Part shown: positions 1-8,066 of the stretch, one piece after another
How positions within the stretch are numbered: position 1 is the first letter of the stretch
Layout of the letters: each line of letters starts with the position of its first letter
Source: an uncultured Bacteroidales bacterium
GTDB taxonomy: Bacteria; Bacteroidota; Bacteroidia; Bacteroidales; P3
Assembly: GCA_947168665.1 (NCBI GenBank)
Contig: CAMVMX010000004.1
Location: forward strand, 94,530-158,529
Direction: 5' to 3'
Length of the DNA: 64,000 nt
Translations under genes and position numbers: made by a program
Notes under the pieces: model-generated
What the model saw: the letters and a program-made list of their open reading frames with translations, nothing else
Databases searched by the model: none
Told to the model about the DNA's origin: nothing

Positions 1-2
1 CC

Positions 3-446
3 TATTATCCCTTGGTCAAGCAGGGAATGAAGGTGGATGTGCACAGCGACATCTATCCCGAAAAGACCTTCCCAGCCACCATCGAGATTGTGTATCCCAC
101 CATCGACCCCACCAGCCACACATTCCAGGCCAAACTGAATATCCCCAATGGGGGCGAGAAAATCCGTCCGGGCATGTTTGTCCGCACCACCCTTTCGCTG
201 GGTCAGATTGACGCCATCGTGGTACCCTACCAGAGTGTGCTGAAACTGACCGGCAGCAACGACCGCTACGTCTTCACCAACCAGAACGGCACCGCCCACC
301 GGGTGGCCGTCACGTTGGGCCAGCGCTTCGACGACCGCATAGAAATAATCCCTGTAGTACCCGGCGACCTCAAAGAGGGCGACCAGCTGGTAGTCACCGG
401 CCAAGCCCGCCTTGTGGACGGCAGCAAACTCGAAATAGTGAAATAA
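3..446 (+). CDS. RND efflux adaptor (HlyD/AcrA-type membrane fusion protein), C-terminal part
   Basis: This is the C-terminal part of a periplasmic adaptor protein that bridges an inner-membrane RND pump to an outer-membrane channel. The reading frame is open to the left edge, so the true start lies outside the window. The visible 148 residues fit the beta-barrel and membrane-proximal domains, with the family signature PGMFVRTTLSLG followed by a VVPYQSV strand. The stop codon is one base before the start of the RND pump gene, so the two are almost certainly co-transcribed and translationally coupled. The substrate cannot be told from this fragment. Confidence 0.9.
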   Translation, partial: YYPLVKQGMKVDVHSDIYPEKTFPATIEIVYPTIDPTSHTFQAKLNIPNGGEKIRPGMFVRTTLSLGQIDAIVVPYQSVLKLTGSNDRYVFTNQNGTAHRVAVTLGQRFDDRIEIIPVVPGDLKEGDQLVVTGQARLVDGSKLEIVK

Positions 447-447
447 C

Positions 448-3400
448 ATGGCAATATACAAAACAGCTATCAGCAAACCCATCACTACGGGTCTGATTTT
501 CGTGGCAGTCATTGTGCTGGGACTCTTTTCCCTCACCCGTCTGCCCATCGACCAGATGCCTGAGATGGACCCCCCTTACGTTACGGTGATGACCACCTAC
601 GCCGGTGCCAACGCCAGCGAGATTGAAACCAACATCACCAAACTGGTGGAGAACTCACTGAACTCCGTTGACGGACTGAAGAACATCACCTCTAACTCCA
701 GAGACAACATTTCGGTGGTGAGCCTTGAGTTTGAATGGGGTGCCAATATCGACGAAGCGTTGAACGACATCCGCTCCTACGTCGACATGCTTTATGACAA
801 CCTGCCCGACGGGGTGTCAAGACCCATGATTCTCAAACTCAACTCCAGCGCAATGCCCATCATGGTGTACGGATTCACGGCCAAGGAGAGTTATTCCGGT
901 CTGGACCGCATACTGGAGGATAACGTGGTCAACGTCCTGAACCGAGTGGACGGCATCGGCAATATCACCGTCAGCGGTGCGCCGGAGCGTTATGTCTACA
1001 TCGACCTCGACCCCAAACAGCTTGATGCCTACGGATTGAGTTTGGAGCAAGTGGGAACGGCCATCAGCTCCAACAACCTTGATTTGGCCTCGGGCACAGT
1101 GAAGATGGGCAAAGAGCAATACCAGATGCGTGTGAAGGGTGAATATATAGAGAGTTCGGAGATTGCCGACATCGCCGTAGCGCTCACCCCCACGGGCAAG
1201 CAGATCTTTGTGCGCGACCTGGCCACCGTGCGCGACACCATCAAGGACCTCTCCCTCGACGAGAAAATCAACCGACAAGACGGCGCCCGCCTTATCATCA
1301 CCAAACAGACCGGAGCCAACACTGTGGCCATCGCCCGCGAGGTGAGGGCCGAAATGGAGGACATCCAGAAGACCCTTCCGCCCGACATTGAGACCACCCT
1401 TATCCGCGATGCATCCGAAGAGATTGTCAATGCCATCAACGGCCTGACGGAAAGTATCTTCTACGCACTACTCTTTGTGGTGCTGGTCGTGCTTGTTTTC
1501 CTGGGCAACTGGCGCAGCACTATCATTATCGCCCTGACGATTCCTATCTCGCTTGTCACCTCATTCATTTACCTCCTGCTGGCCGACAGCTCGCTGAACA
1601 TTATCTCGCTGGCCTCGCTTACAGTGGCCATCGGTATGGTGGTGGACGATGCCATTGTGGTGCTTGAAAACATCACCAAGCACATTGAGCGTGGCGAGAA
1701 TCCCCGCGAGGCGGCCATCTGCGCCACCAACGAGGTATGGACTTCGGTTATAGCCACCACACTTGTGCTGGTGGCCGTGTTCGTACCCCTCACCATGCTG
1801 CCGGGCATGATGGGTATCTTCTTCAAAGAACTGGGATGGATTATCACCATAGTGGTGTGCGTGTCGACCACGGCGGCCATCACCCTCATCCCCATGCTTT
1901 CCTCGAAGATGCTTAAGGAGAAGCCATTCTTCCTCACGCAAGCCGCCCGCGAAGAGGCTGAGGCCAAAGCTGCCCGGAAGCGTTTCACATACGAGAAGAC
2001 CATTGGCAAGGCATTCAATGCCATCGAGGCAGCCTACGCCAACCTGCTCCGCTGGTGCCTGCACCACAAGCTATCCACCCTCCTGTTCTTTGCTGCCCTT
2101 TTTGTTCTGTCCCTCATACCCATCATGACCGGGGCTATCGGCATGGATTTTATGAAAGAACAGGACAACGGTCGCATCAGCATTTCGGCTGAACTGCAGC
2201 GCGGCACCCGCATCGAAGAGACCCTTAAGACCGCCCGCCACATGGAGGACGACATCTACCGCATCCTTGGCGACGAGGTTATTGTGGTTTCCACCACCGC
2301 CGGCTCCAACGACGACGCGGGCATGTCTGCCCTATTTAACAGCACCACCAACAACAAAATCAGCATATCGGTTCGCTGCACCAAAAAGTATGAGCGCAAG
2401 AAGACCATCTTCGAAATGCAAGAAGAGCTCCGCAAATGCTTTGCCGAATATCCTGAACTGGTTAATTACCAAGTGAACCAAGGTGGCGGCATGGGCGGCG
2501 GAAGCAACAACTCCCTCACTGTGGAGATTTACGGCTACGACTTTGACCAGACTACGGCATTCACAAACCAACTGCGCCAGCGGGTAATGGACAATGTGCC
2601 CGGAGCCCGCGACACCAAAATCAGCCGCGATGAAGACCGTGCCGAACTCAAAATCACCTTCGACAAGCAGAAACTTGCCCTCCACGGCCTTAACGGAAGC
2701 ACGGTGGCCATGTATGTGCGCAACCGAGTGAACGGCATGGCGGCCGGATTCCTCAAAGAGGACGGCGAGGAGTATAACATCGTAGTCCGTCTGCAGGAGA
2801 AATACCGCTCCTCTATCACGGACATCCAGCAACTCTCAATTCCCACTCCCACCGGCAAGATCATCAAACTTGAAGAGCTGGCCAAAATTGAGGAGTACTG
2901 GTGCCCGCCCACCATCGAGCGCAAGAACCGCCAACGCTACCTGACCCTGACCGTTATGCCCTACAAGACCTCGCTTCAGGAACTGGCCCAAAACGTCCAG
3001 GTGCAGATAGACGAAATGGGTGTCCCCGCCGATATACATGTGGCTCTTGCCGGTAACTACAAAGACCAGCAAGACTCTACTCGCGACATGGGACTCCTTG
3101 CAGCATTGATTCTCATGTTGGTATACATTGTCATGGCCTCGCAGTTTGAGAGTTTTGGCAAACCCGCCATCATCATGTTCTCTATCCCCTTCGCGTTGAC
3201 AGGAGTCATCCTTATGCTTCTCGTTACGGGACAGAACCTTGATATGATTGGTATGCTGGGACTTGTACTACTCATAGGTATTGTGGTGAAGAACGGTATT
3301 GTCCTTGTTGACTATATCAACCTCCTCCGCGAGCGCGACATACCGCTATACGAAGCCATCGCCCTCAGCGGCCAGAGCCGTCTGCGTCCCGTACTCATGA

Positions 3401-3633
3401 CCGCCTTCACCACCATCCTCGGCATGATTCCCATGGCTGTATCCACCAGCGAGGGCTCAGAGATGTGGACGACCATGGGCCTTGTGGTTATAGGCGGTTT
3501 GACAGTGTCGACCTTTGTCACCCTCCTTGTGGTCCCCGTCCTGTATGGTGCCTTCAACCGTCGCGGCGATCATGAGCGGCAAGAGAAAATACGCAAAAAA
3601 TTTGTGTTCATGAATATCAAATTAGACGAATAA
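448..3633 (+). CDS. RND multidrug efflux transporter (HAE-1/AcrB family)
   Basis: This 1061-residue inner-membrane pump is full length for the AcrB-type RND family, which exports drugs or other amphiphiles using the proton gradient. The N-terminal transmembrane helix (residues 10-30) is followed by a large periplasmic domain. The next helix bundle contains GMVVDDAIVVLENI, which carries the paired Asp residues of the proton relay in transmembrane helix 4. A second periplasmic loop and a second helix bundle follow, as expected for the internally duplicated fold. ATG 448 lies one base after the adaptor stop. The Asp pair argues for a proton-driven drug-type pump. A Glu-rich heavy-metal signature was not seen. 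Confidence 0.95.
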   Translation: MAIYKTAISKPITTGLIFVAVIVLGLFSLTRLPIDQMPEMDPPYVTVMTTYAGANASEIETNITKLVENSLNSVDGLKNITSNSRDNISVVSLEFEWGANIDEALNDIRSYVDMLYDNLPDGVSRPMILKLNSSAMPIMVYGFTAKESYSGLDRILEDNVVNVLNRVDGIGNITVSGAPERYVYIDLDPKQLDAYGLSLEQVGTAISSNNLDLASGTVKMGKEQYQMRVKGEYIESSEIADIAVALTPTGKQIFVRDLATVRDTIKDLSLDEKINRQDGARLIITKQTGANTVAIAREVRAEMEDIQKTLPPDIETTLIRDASEEIVNAINGLTESIFYALLFVVLVVLVFLGNWRSTIIIALTIPISLVTSFIYLLLADSSLNIISLASLTVAIGMVVDDAIVVLENITKHIERGENPREAAICATNEVWTSVIATTLVLVAVFVPLTMLPGMMGIFFKELGWIITIVVCVSTTAAITLIPMLSSKMLKEKPFFLTQAAREEAEAKAARKRFTYEKTIGKAFNAIEAAYANLLRWCLHHKLSTLLFFAALFVLSLIPIMTGAIGMDFMKEQDNGRISISAELQRGTRIEETLKTARHMEDDIYRILGDEVIVVSTTAGSNDDAGMSALFNSTTNNKISISVRCTKKYERKKTIFEMQEELRKCFAEYPELVNYQVNQGGGMGGGSNNSLTVEIYGYDFDQTTAFTNQLRQRVMDNVPGARDTKISRDEDRAELKITFDKQKLALHGLNGSTVAMYVRNRVNGMAAGFLKEDGEEYNIVVRLQEKYRSSITDIQQLSIPTPTGKIIKLEELAKIEEYWCPPTIERKNRQRYLTLTVMPYKTSLQELAQNVQVQIDEMGVPADIHVALAGNYKDQQDSTRDMGLLAALILMLVYIVMASQFESFGKPAIIMFSIPFALTGVILMLLVTGQNLDMIGMLGLVLLIGIVVKNGIVLVDYINLLRERDIPLYEAIALSGQSRLRPVLMTAFTTILGMIPMAVSTSEGSEMWTTMGLVVIGGLTVSTFVTLLVVPVLYGAFNRRGDHERQEKIRKKFVFMNIKLDE

Positions 3634-3648
3634 CAGTAAGTACACCTG

Positions 3649-3679
3649 TGAGGCCTCCTCAACCATGGAAGAGGCCTCA
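3649..3679 (+). terminator. Intercistronic hairpin between the RND pump and the PII-like gene
   Basis: The 9-base arms TGAGGCCTC (3649-3657) and GAGGCCTCA (3671-3679) are perfectly complementary. No T-run follows, so this is more likely a transcript-stability or partial-attenuation hairpin than a full terminator. Confidence 0.45.
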
Positions 3680-3705
3680 TGGGATACCCTAAAAAAGAGA
3701 AACAC

Positions 3706-3999
3706 ATGAAAAGCATACTCATCGTATTCAATCAGGCCAATACGGAGCGTGTCGAATACATGCTTGATGTCCTGTCCATCCGAGGCTTCACCTTTTGGGA
3801 GAACGTTCAGGGCCGAGGCAATGAAAATGGCGACCCACACCGTGGCACCCACACATGGCCCGAACTGAACAACGCCATCCTCACCGTGGTAGCTGACGAC
3901 AAAGTTGAACCCCTCCTTCTCGCCGTGCGCAAACTGGACAAACGCAACGAAGAAGTAGGTATACGAGCTTTCGTATGGAACATAGAGCAAATGGTATAG
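3706..3999 (+). CDS. PII-like small protein downstream of an RND pump
   Basis: This 97-residue protein looks like a PII/GlnB-superfamily ferredoxin-like domain. The N-terminal strand KSILIVFNQ is followed by a helix, then an exposed loop NENGDPHRGTHTWPELNN in the place of the PII T-loop, then strand AILTVVADD. Small PII-like proteins are known next to RND efflux genes in several phyla, including the DUF3240/CzcA-linked type, so a trimeric regulator or sensor of the pump is a reasonable guess. ATG 3706 was chosen over the in-frame ATG at 3679 because a purine-rich AAAAAAGAG lies just upstream and the fold starts there. A terminator follows at 4020. Confidence 0.6.
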   Translation: MKSILIVFNQANTERVEYMLDVLSIRGFTFWENVQGRGNENGDPHRGTHTWPELNNAILTVVADDKVEPLLLAVRKLDKRNEEVGIRAFVWNIEQMV

Positions 4000-4019
4000 A
4001 ACATGCTTTATATCAGCAC

Positions 4020-4059
4020 AAAAGGCCTCAAACCACTATACTTTAGTTTGAGGCCTTTT
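4020..4059 (+). terminator. Rho-independent terminator of the RND/PII-like operon
   Basis: Perfect 14-base arms AAAAGGCCTCAAAC (4020-4033) and GTTTGAGGCCTTTT (4046-4059) flank a 12-base loop. The second arm ends in a T-run, and the symmetric A-run may let it work in both directions. Confidence 0.8.
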
Positions 4060-4129
4060 CACTATTATTGGTTATCGGCATCTATCAAAATCACCTGCTC
4101 TCATTATCATCCAAGCTGTGAAAATGCAG

Positions 4130-4137
4130 TATTTTTG
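4130..4137 (+). promoter_or_regulatory. Bacteroidota -7 promoter element (TATTTTTG)
   Basis: TATTTTTG matches TAnnTTTG. It lies just upstream of a short transcript-like segment that ends in a strong terminator at 4212-4240. Confidence 0.5.
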
Positions 4138-4143
4138 CAATCG

Positions 4144-4240
4144 TCAATCAGAGATGAAATACTCCTTTCTTTAATAGCCATGTCTCTGGTTTTTAGGATT
4201 AATAACTGTATGGCCGCCCACCTCCCAGGGCGGCCTTTTT
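4144..4240 (+). ncRNA. Candidate small RNA or attenuated leader
   Basis: A TAnnTTTG promoter at 4130 and a GC-rich terminator delimit a segment of about 95 bases. The terminator arms are GGCCGCCC (4212-4219) and GGGCGGCC (4228-4235), followed by TTTTT. There is no normal gene inside, only a possible six-codon peptide at 4156 (MKYSFL). This could be an independent sRNA or a leader that attenuates the TPR-protein gene starting at 4371. The remaining bases to 4370 hold no other recognisable feature. Confidence 0.45.
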
Positions 4241-4370
4241 AATTCAAGTGCGGTTCGGATGCCCCTCAACCCCTGACAAAAGATAGCCTTCCTGTGAACG
4301 TGGGGATGCGTCTTAAACAATAATTCGCACCAACAAACGTTATATGGATTATGAAATTGATTGTGCAATT

Positions 4371-5516
4371 ATGAAACTGATTCAGATGATAAGAGGTGTC
4401 ATGGTTGTGGTCTGTACAACCGCCTTGCTGGCTCCAGCCACAGGCCAAAGCCAAACGGACGCCACCGGATCCCTAACAGCCCAGGGATTGCGGGCGGAGA
4501 GCCTGGGACTCGCCGATTTGGCAGAGCAACACTACCGCCGTGCCCTGGAATCAGCCGACGGGGACACCTGTCTGATGGCAAGAGAGCGGCTGGGCGTATT
4601 GCTGGAGGAGAAAGAGTATTTCAGCGATGCGATTTCACTGTTGGACAAGTGCAACACAGCCGACGCCTTGGCCCACGAAGCTTTCTGCCTGCTGCAACTT
4701 CATCGCATTGACAGTGCGGCACGCTGCGCGGCACGCGCAGTAGAGCGCGACTCGGCATCGGCTTGGGCCATGGCAATGATGGCCTACGTCGAGTCGGAGC
4801 AAGACCACCATACTGCAGCCATTGCATGGGCCAGGCGAGCTTTGAAGGCGGACCCCAAACTGGCCCGGAGCGAAAACGTGATGGGATATGTCCAATACCG
4901 CAAAGGCAACCACGCTGAAGCCATGCGTCATTTCAAGAAAGCAATACAGCTGGACAGCACGATGGCTGATGCTTATTATAACTTGGGGGCTCTCTATTGC
5001 CTACGCAACAGTCAAGATATGGCCATCCGCCTGCTCAAAGAGGGACTGCGCCGCATTCCCCGCAATATCCGCCTTTACACTGCGCTGGCCCAGGCCTACC
5101 GCCAGCGTGGCGACCTGCCAAAGGCATTGCAATGCTATAATCAAATATTAGTATACGACAGTCTGCACACTCCCACAATCAACCGCATCGGAACCGTCTA
5201 TTGCGAGCAAGGGCATTTCGAGCAAGCCATAGCTTACCATCGCAGAGCCTTGTCAATCAGACCCAACGACGCATCTGCATACAAGTATATTGGTAAAGCC
5301 TATACGGAATGGGGAAAATACGACAAAGCAATACAGAGCTTTATCCGCGCAACCAACATCAGCACCGACGACCCTGAGACATACATGTATCTTGCCGAAC
5401 TGTATGGCAAGCAAAAGAAAGGGGAACGCAAGCAGCAGTCGGCCTACAAAAAGGCGGCACGCTTAGGCGACCGGACAGCTCAAGCCTGGTTGGTAAAAAG
5501 AGGGCTTGCTTGGTAA
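4371..5516 (+). CDS. Exported tetratricopeptide-repeat (TPR) protein
   Basis: This 381-residue protein has an N-terminal signal peptide (about residues 1-25, hydrophobic core MVVVCTTALLAPATG) and then a run of about nine TPR units. Clear repeats include the ones around SENVMGYVQYRKGNHAEAMRH and ADAYYNLGALY, with the usual Trp/Tyr-Gly-Ala-Pro spacing. TPR arrays are protein-binding scaffolds, so it probably works in the periplasm or at the outer membrane in assembly or tethering. An in-frame ATG at 4344 exists, but 4371 gives a proper signal peptide. Its partner is unknown. Confidence 0.8.
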   Translation: MKLIQMIRGVMVVVCTTALLAPATGQSQTDATGSLTAQGLRAESLGLADLAEQHYRRALESADGDTCLMARERLGVLLEEKEYFSDAISLLDKCNTADALAHEAFCLLQLHRIDSAARCAARAVERDSASAWAMAMMAYVESEQDHHTAAIAWARRALKADPKLARSENVMGYVQYRKGNHAEAMRHFKKAIQLDSTMADAYYNLGALYCLRNSQDMAIRLLKEGLRRIPRNIRLYTALAQAYRQRGDLPKALQCYNQILVYDSLHTPTINRIGTVYCEQGHFEQAIAYHRRALSIRPNDASAYKYIGKAYTEWGKYDKAIQSFIRATNISTDDPETYMYLAELYGKQKKGERKQQSAYKKAARLGDRTAQAWLVKRGLAW

Positions 5517-5610
5517 AAATTCCAAGCCGAGTACCATCTTTCAATAATCCATTTATAATTAAAAATAGAATCTGGGGAAAAAATAAATTGTGTATGTAAA
5601 AAAAAATGTG

Positions 5611-5618
5611 TTACTTTG
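5611..5618 (+). promoter_or_regulatory. Candidate -7 promoter element of topA
   Basis: TTACTTTG is close to TAnnTTTG, one base short in the spacer, and lies 94 bases before the topA start. Confidence 0.4.
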
Positions 5619-5623
5619 CAAAA

Positions 5624-5640
5624 TTGTCCGAGGCGGACAA
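5624..5640 (+). promoter_or_regulatory. Palindrome at the topA transcription start region
   Basis: Perfect 7-base inverted repeat TTGTCCG-AGG-CGGACAA immediately downstream of the likely -7 element. It could be an operator or a hairpin at the 5' end of the topA mRNA. Confidence 0.4.
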
Positions 5641-5711
5641 TATATAATATATAATAACGGAATGAACAAATAGTAAGGTTTTTGTATCAACAATAAAACG
5701 AAATCAGAGAG

Positions 5712-8066
5712 ATGAAGAATTTAGTTATTGTCGAGTCACCAACCAAATCGAAGACCATTGAGAAGTTTTTGGGAGCCGATTATATTGTGCTGTCGAGCAA
5801 CGGCCACATCCGTGACCTCTCGAAAAAAGAGATGAGTATTGATATAGACCATGGGTACGAGCCAGAATACCAAATAGCTGAGGAAAAGCACAAACTGGTG
5901 TCGGACTTAAAGCGAGCTGTGAAAGAAGCCGAAACGGTGTGGCTGGCATCCGATGAGGACCGTGAGGGAGAAGCCATTGCCTGGCATTTGCAGGAGACCT
6001 TGAAACTGGATCCTTCCACGACCAAGCGTATTGTCTTCAACGAGATTACACAAAAAGCCATTCTATATGCAATCAGCCATCCACGGACAATCGATATGAA
6101 TCTGGTGGATGCCCAGCAGGCCCGCCGCGTACTGGACCGCATTGTAGGCTATGAAATCAGCCCTATCCTGTGGTCGAAGATTAAACCGGCGCTGAGTGCC
6201 GGACGTGTGCAGAGCGTGGCCGTAAGACTGATTGTTGAGCGCGAAGAGGAAATCAAGAATTTTGTGAGCCAAAGTTTCTTCCGTGTCACTTCACAATTCC
6301 TTACCAAAGGAGGCAAAATGCAGGTTCATGCCGAACTGAACCACCGTTTCGACAAACCCGACGAGGCCGAAGCCTTCATGAATGTGCTCAAGTGCTGCAA
6401 CTTCAAGGTGGAGTCGATTGATACAAAACCGGCCAAACGCACCCCTGCCCCCCCGTTCACCACCTCAACGCTACAACAGGAAGCCAGCCGCAAACTGGGA
6501 TTCAGCGTGGCCCGCACCATGCAGATTGCCCAGCAACTGTACGAGAACGGTTTTATCACATACATGCGTACCGACAGTGTGAACCTCAGCGATCTTGCAC
6601 TGGACATGACCCGCGAGGAGGTGAGTTACATGTATGGCGAAAACTATGTCAAAACACGCCGCTACCAGACTAAAACCAAGGGTGCACAGGAGGCTCACGA
6701 GGCCATCCGCCCAACCGACATGAGCAAACATGTAATCACAGCCGAGACCCCTCAACGCCGACTGTACGAGCTGATTTGGAAGCGCACCATTGCATCACAA
6801 ATGGCCGATGCCGAAATTGAGAAAACGGTAGTGGATATCAGCATATCGAATAATGACGGCCCCCTTCAGGAGCGATTCATTTGCCAAGGTGAGCAAGTCC
6901 GCTTCGACGGTTTCTTGAAGGTGTATATGGAATCGACCGATGACGATGAGCCCGACGAATCAGAAGACAGCCACACCCTGCCCAAACTGGTCGAAGGAAT
7001 GCCCTTGGGGCTTGTAGTTGCCCAAGCCGCTGAACACCACACCCAGCACCCTCCACGCTACACCGAGGCCAGCCTGGTGAAAAAGCTTGAGGACCTGGGT
7101 ATCGGACGTCCTTCGACATATGCCCCCACTATCAGCACAATTCTGAAAAGGGAGTATGTAATCAAGGAAGACCGCGAAGCACAACCAGTGGACTGCACCG
7201 TGATGATACTGAAAGATGGCGAATTGGATACCATCAAACGGACTGAGAAGATGGGGTCTGAAAAGGGAAAACTGTTCCCAACCGACATCGGAACTGTGGT
7301 GAACCGTTTCCTGATGGAACATTTCTCCAATATCATGGACTACAATTTCACTGCCACTGTAGAGCATGACTTTGACGACATTGCAGCCGGCAAGAAGGAG
7401 TGGCGAAAGGTAATAGACAAATTCTACGTGCCTTTCCACAAAAACATCAAACTGACCCAGCAGAACAGTCAACGCACCAGCGGAGAACGGCTGGTGGGTG
7501 TAGACCCCAAAACAGGCAAGAACCTCTATGCCAAGATTGGCCGCTACGGCACTTTAGTCCAGCTTGGTGACACATCAAGCGAGGAAAAGCCCAAGTTCGC
7601 CAGCATGAAGAAGGGGCAAAGCATCGAGACAATCACGCTTGAGGAGGCTCTGGCTCTGTTCCAACTGCCCCGCAACGTAGGGATGTTCGAGGACGAGGAT
7701 GTGATTGTGAGCATCGGCAAGTATGGGCCTTATGTACGGCACAACGGCCTGTTCTATTCCCTCTCAAAAAGCGATGACCCGTATGAAATCACACTGGAAC
7801 GGTGCATCGAAATCATCAAAATCAAACGGCAGATTGAGGACGACAAGATGAGATTGCGGGCTCAATTCCCCCGCGTGGTAGGCGAATACGAAGGCCATAC
7901 TGTCGCTTCCAATATCGGCCGCTACGGCCCATACATTTCCTACAAAGGCAAAAACTACAAAATGCCCAAGGAAATTGACCCCCTGACCATATCGCTCGAA
8001 GAGGCCAAAGATGTCATCATGGAAGGTGATATCAGGAAACCCCGCAGCCGCAAAAAGAAGGCATAG
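5712..8066 (+). CDS. topA: DNA topoisomerase I (type IA)
   Basis: This enzyme relaxes negatively supercoiled DNA by single-strand passage. The Toprim domain starts at the N-terminus (NLVIVESPTKSKTIEKFLG) and contains the acidic DEDREGEAIAWHL motif. The catalytic tyrosine is in GFITYMRTDSVNLS. The 784-residue length and C-terminal repeats such as IGRYGTLVQLG, IGKYGPYVRH and IGRYGPYISY are typical of Bacteroidota TopA, which lacks the zinc-finger tail of the E. coli enzyme. Its stop codon shares one base with the GTG start of the next gene. Confidence 0.97.
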   Translation: MKNLVIVESPTKSKTIEKFLGADYIVLSSNGHIRDLSKKEMSIDIDHGYEPEYQIAEEKHKLVSDLKRAVKEAETVWLASDEDREGEAIAWHLQETLKLDPSTTKRIVFNEITQKAILYAISHPRTIDMNLVDAQQARRVLDRIVGYEISPILWSKIKPALSAGRVQSVAVRLIVEREEEIKNFVSQSFFRVTSQFLTKGGKMQVHAELNHRFDKPDEAEAFMNVLKCCNFKVESIDTKPAKRTPAPPFTTSTLQQEASRKLGFSVARTMQIAQQLYENGFITYMRTDSVNLSDLALDMTREEVSYMYGENYVKTRRYQTKTKGAQEAHEAIRPTDMSKHVITAETPQRRLYELIWKRTIASQMADAEIEKTVVDISISNNDGPLQERFICQGEQVRFDGFLKVYMESTDDDEPDESEDSHTLPKLVEGMPLGLVVAQAAEHHTQHPPRYTEASLVKKLEDLGIGRPSTYAPTISTILKREYVIKEDREAQPVDCTVMILKDGELDTIKRTEKMGSEKGKLFPTDIGTVVNRFLMEHFSNIMDYNFTATVEHDFDDIAAGKKEWRKVIDKFYVPFHKNIKLTQQNSQRTSGERLVGVDPKTGKNLYAKIGRYGTLVQLGDTSSEEKPKFASMKKGQSIETITLEEALALFQLPRNVGMFEDEDVIVSIGKYGPYVRHNGLFYSLSKSDDPYEITLERCIEIIKIKRQIEDDKMRLRAQFPRVVGEYEGHTVASNIGRYGPYISYKGKNYKMPKEIDPLTISLEEAKDVIMEGDIRKPRSRKKKA

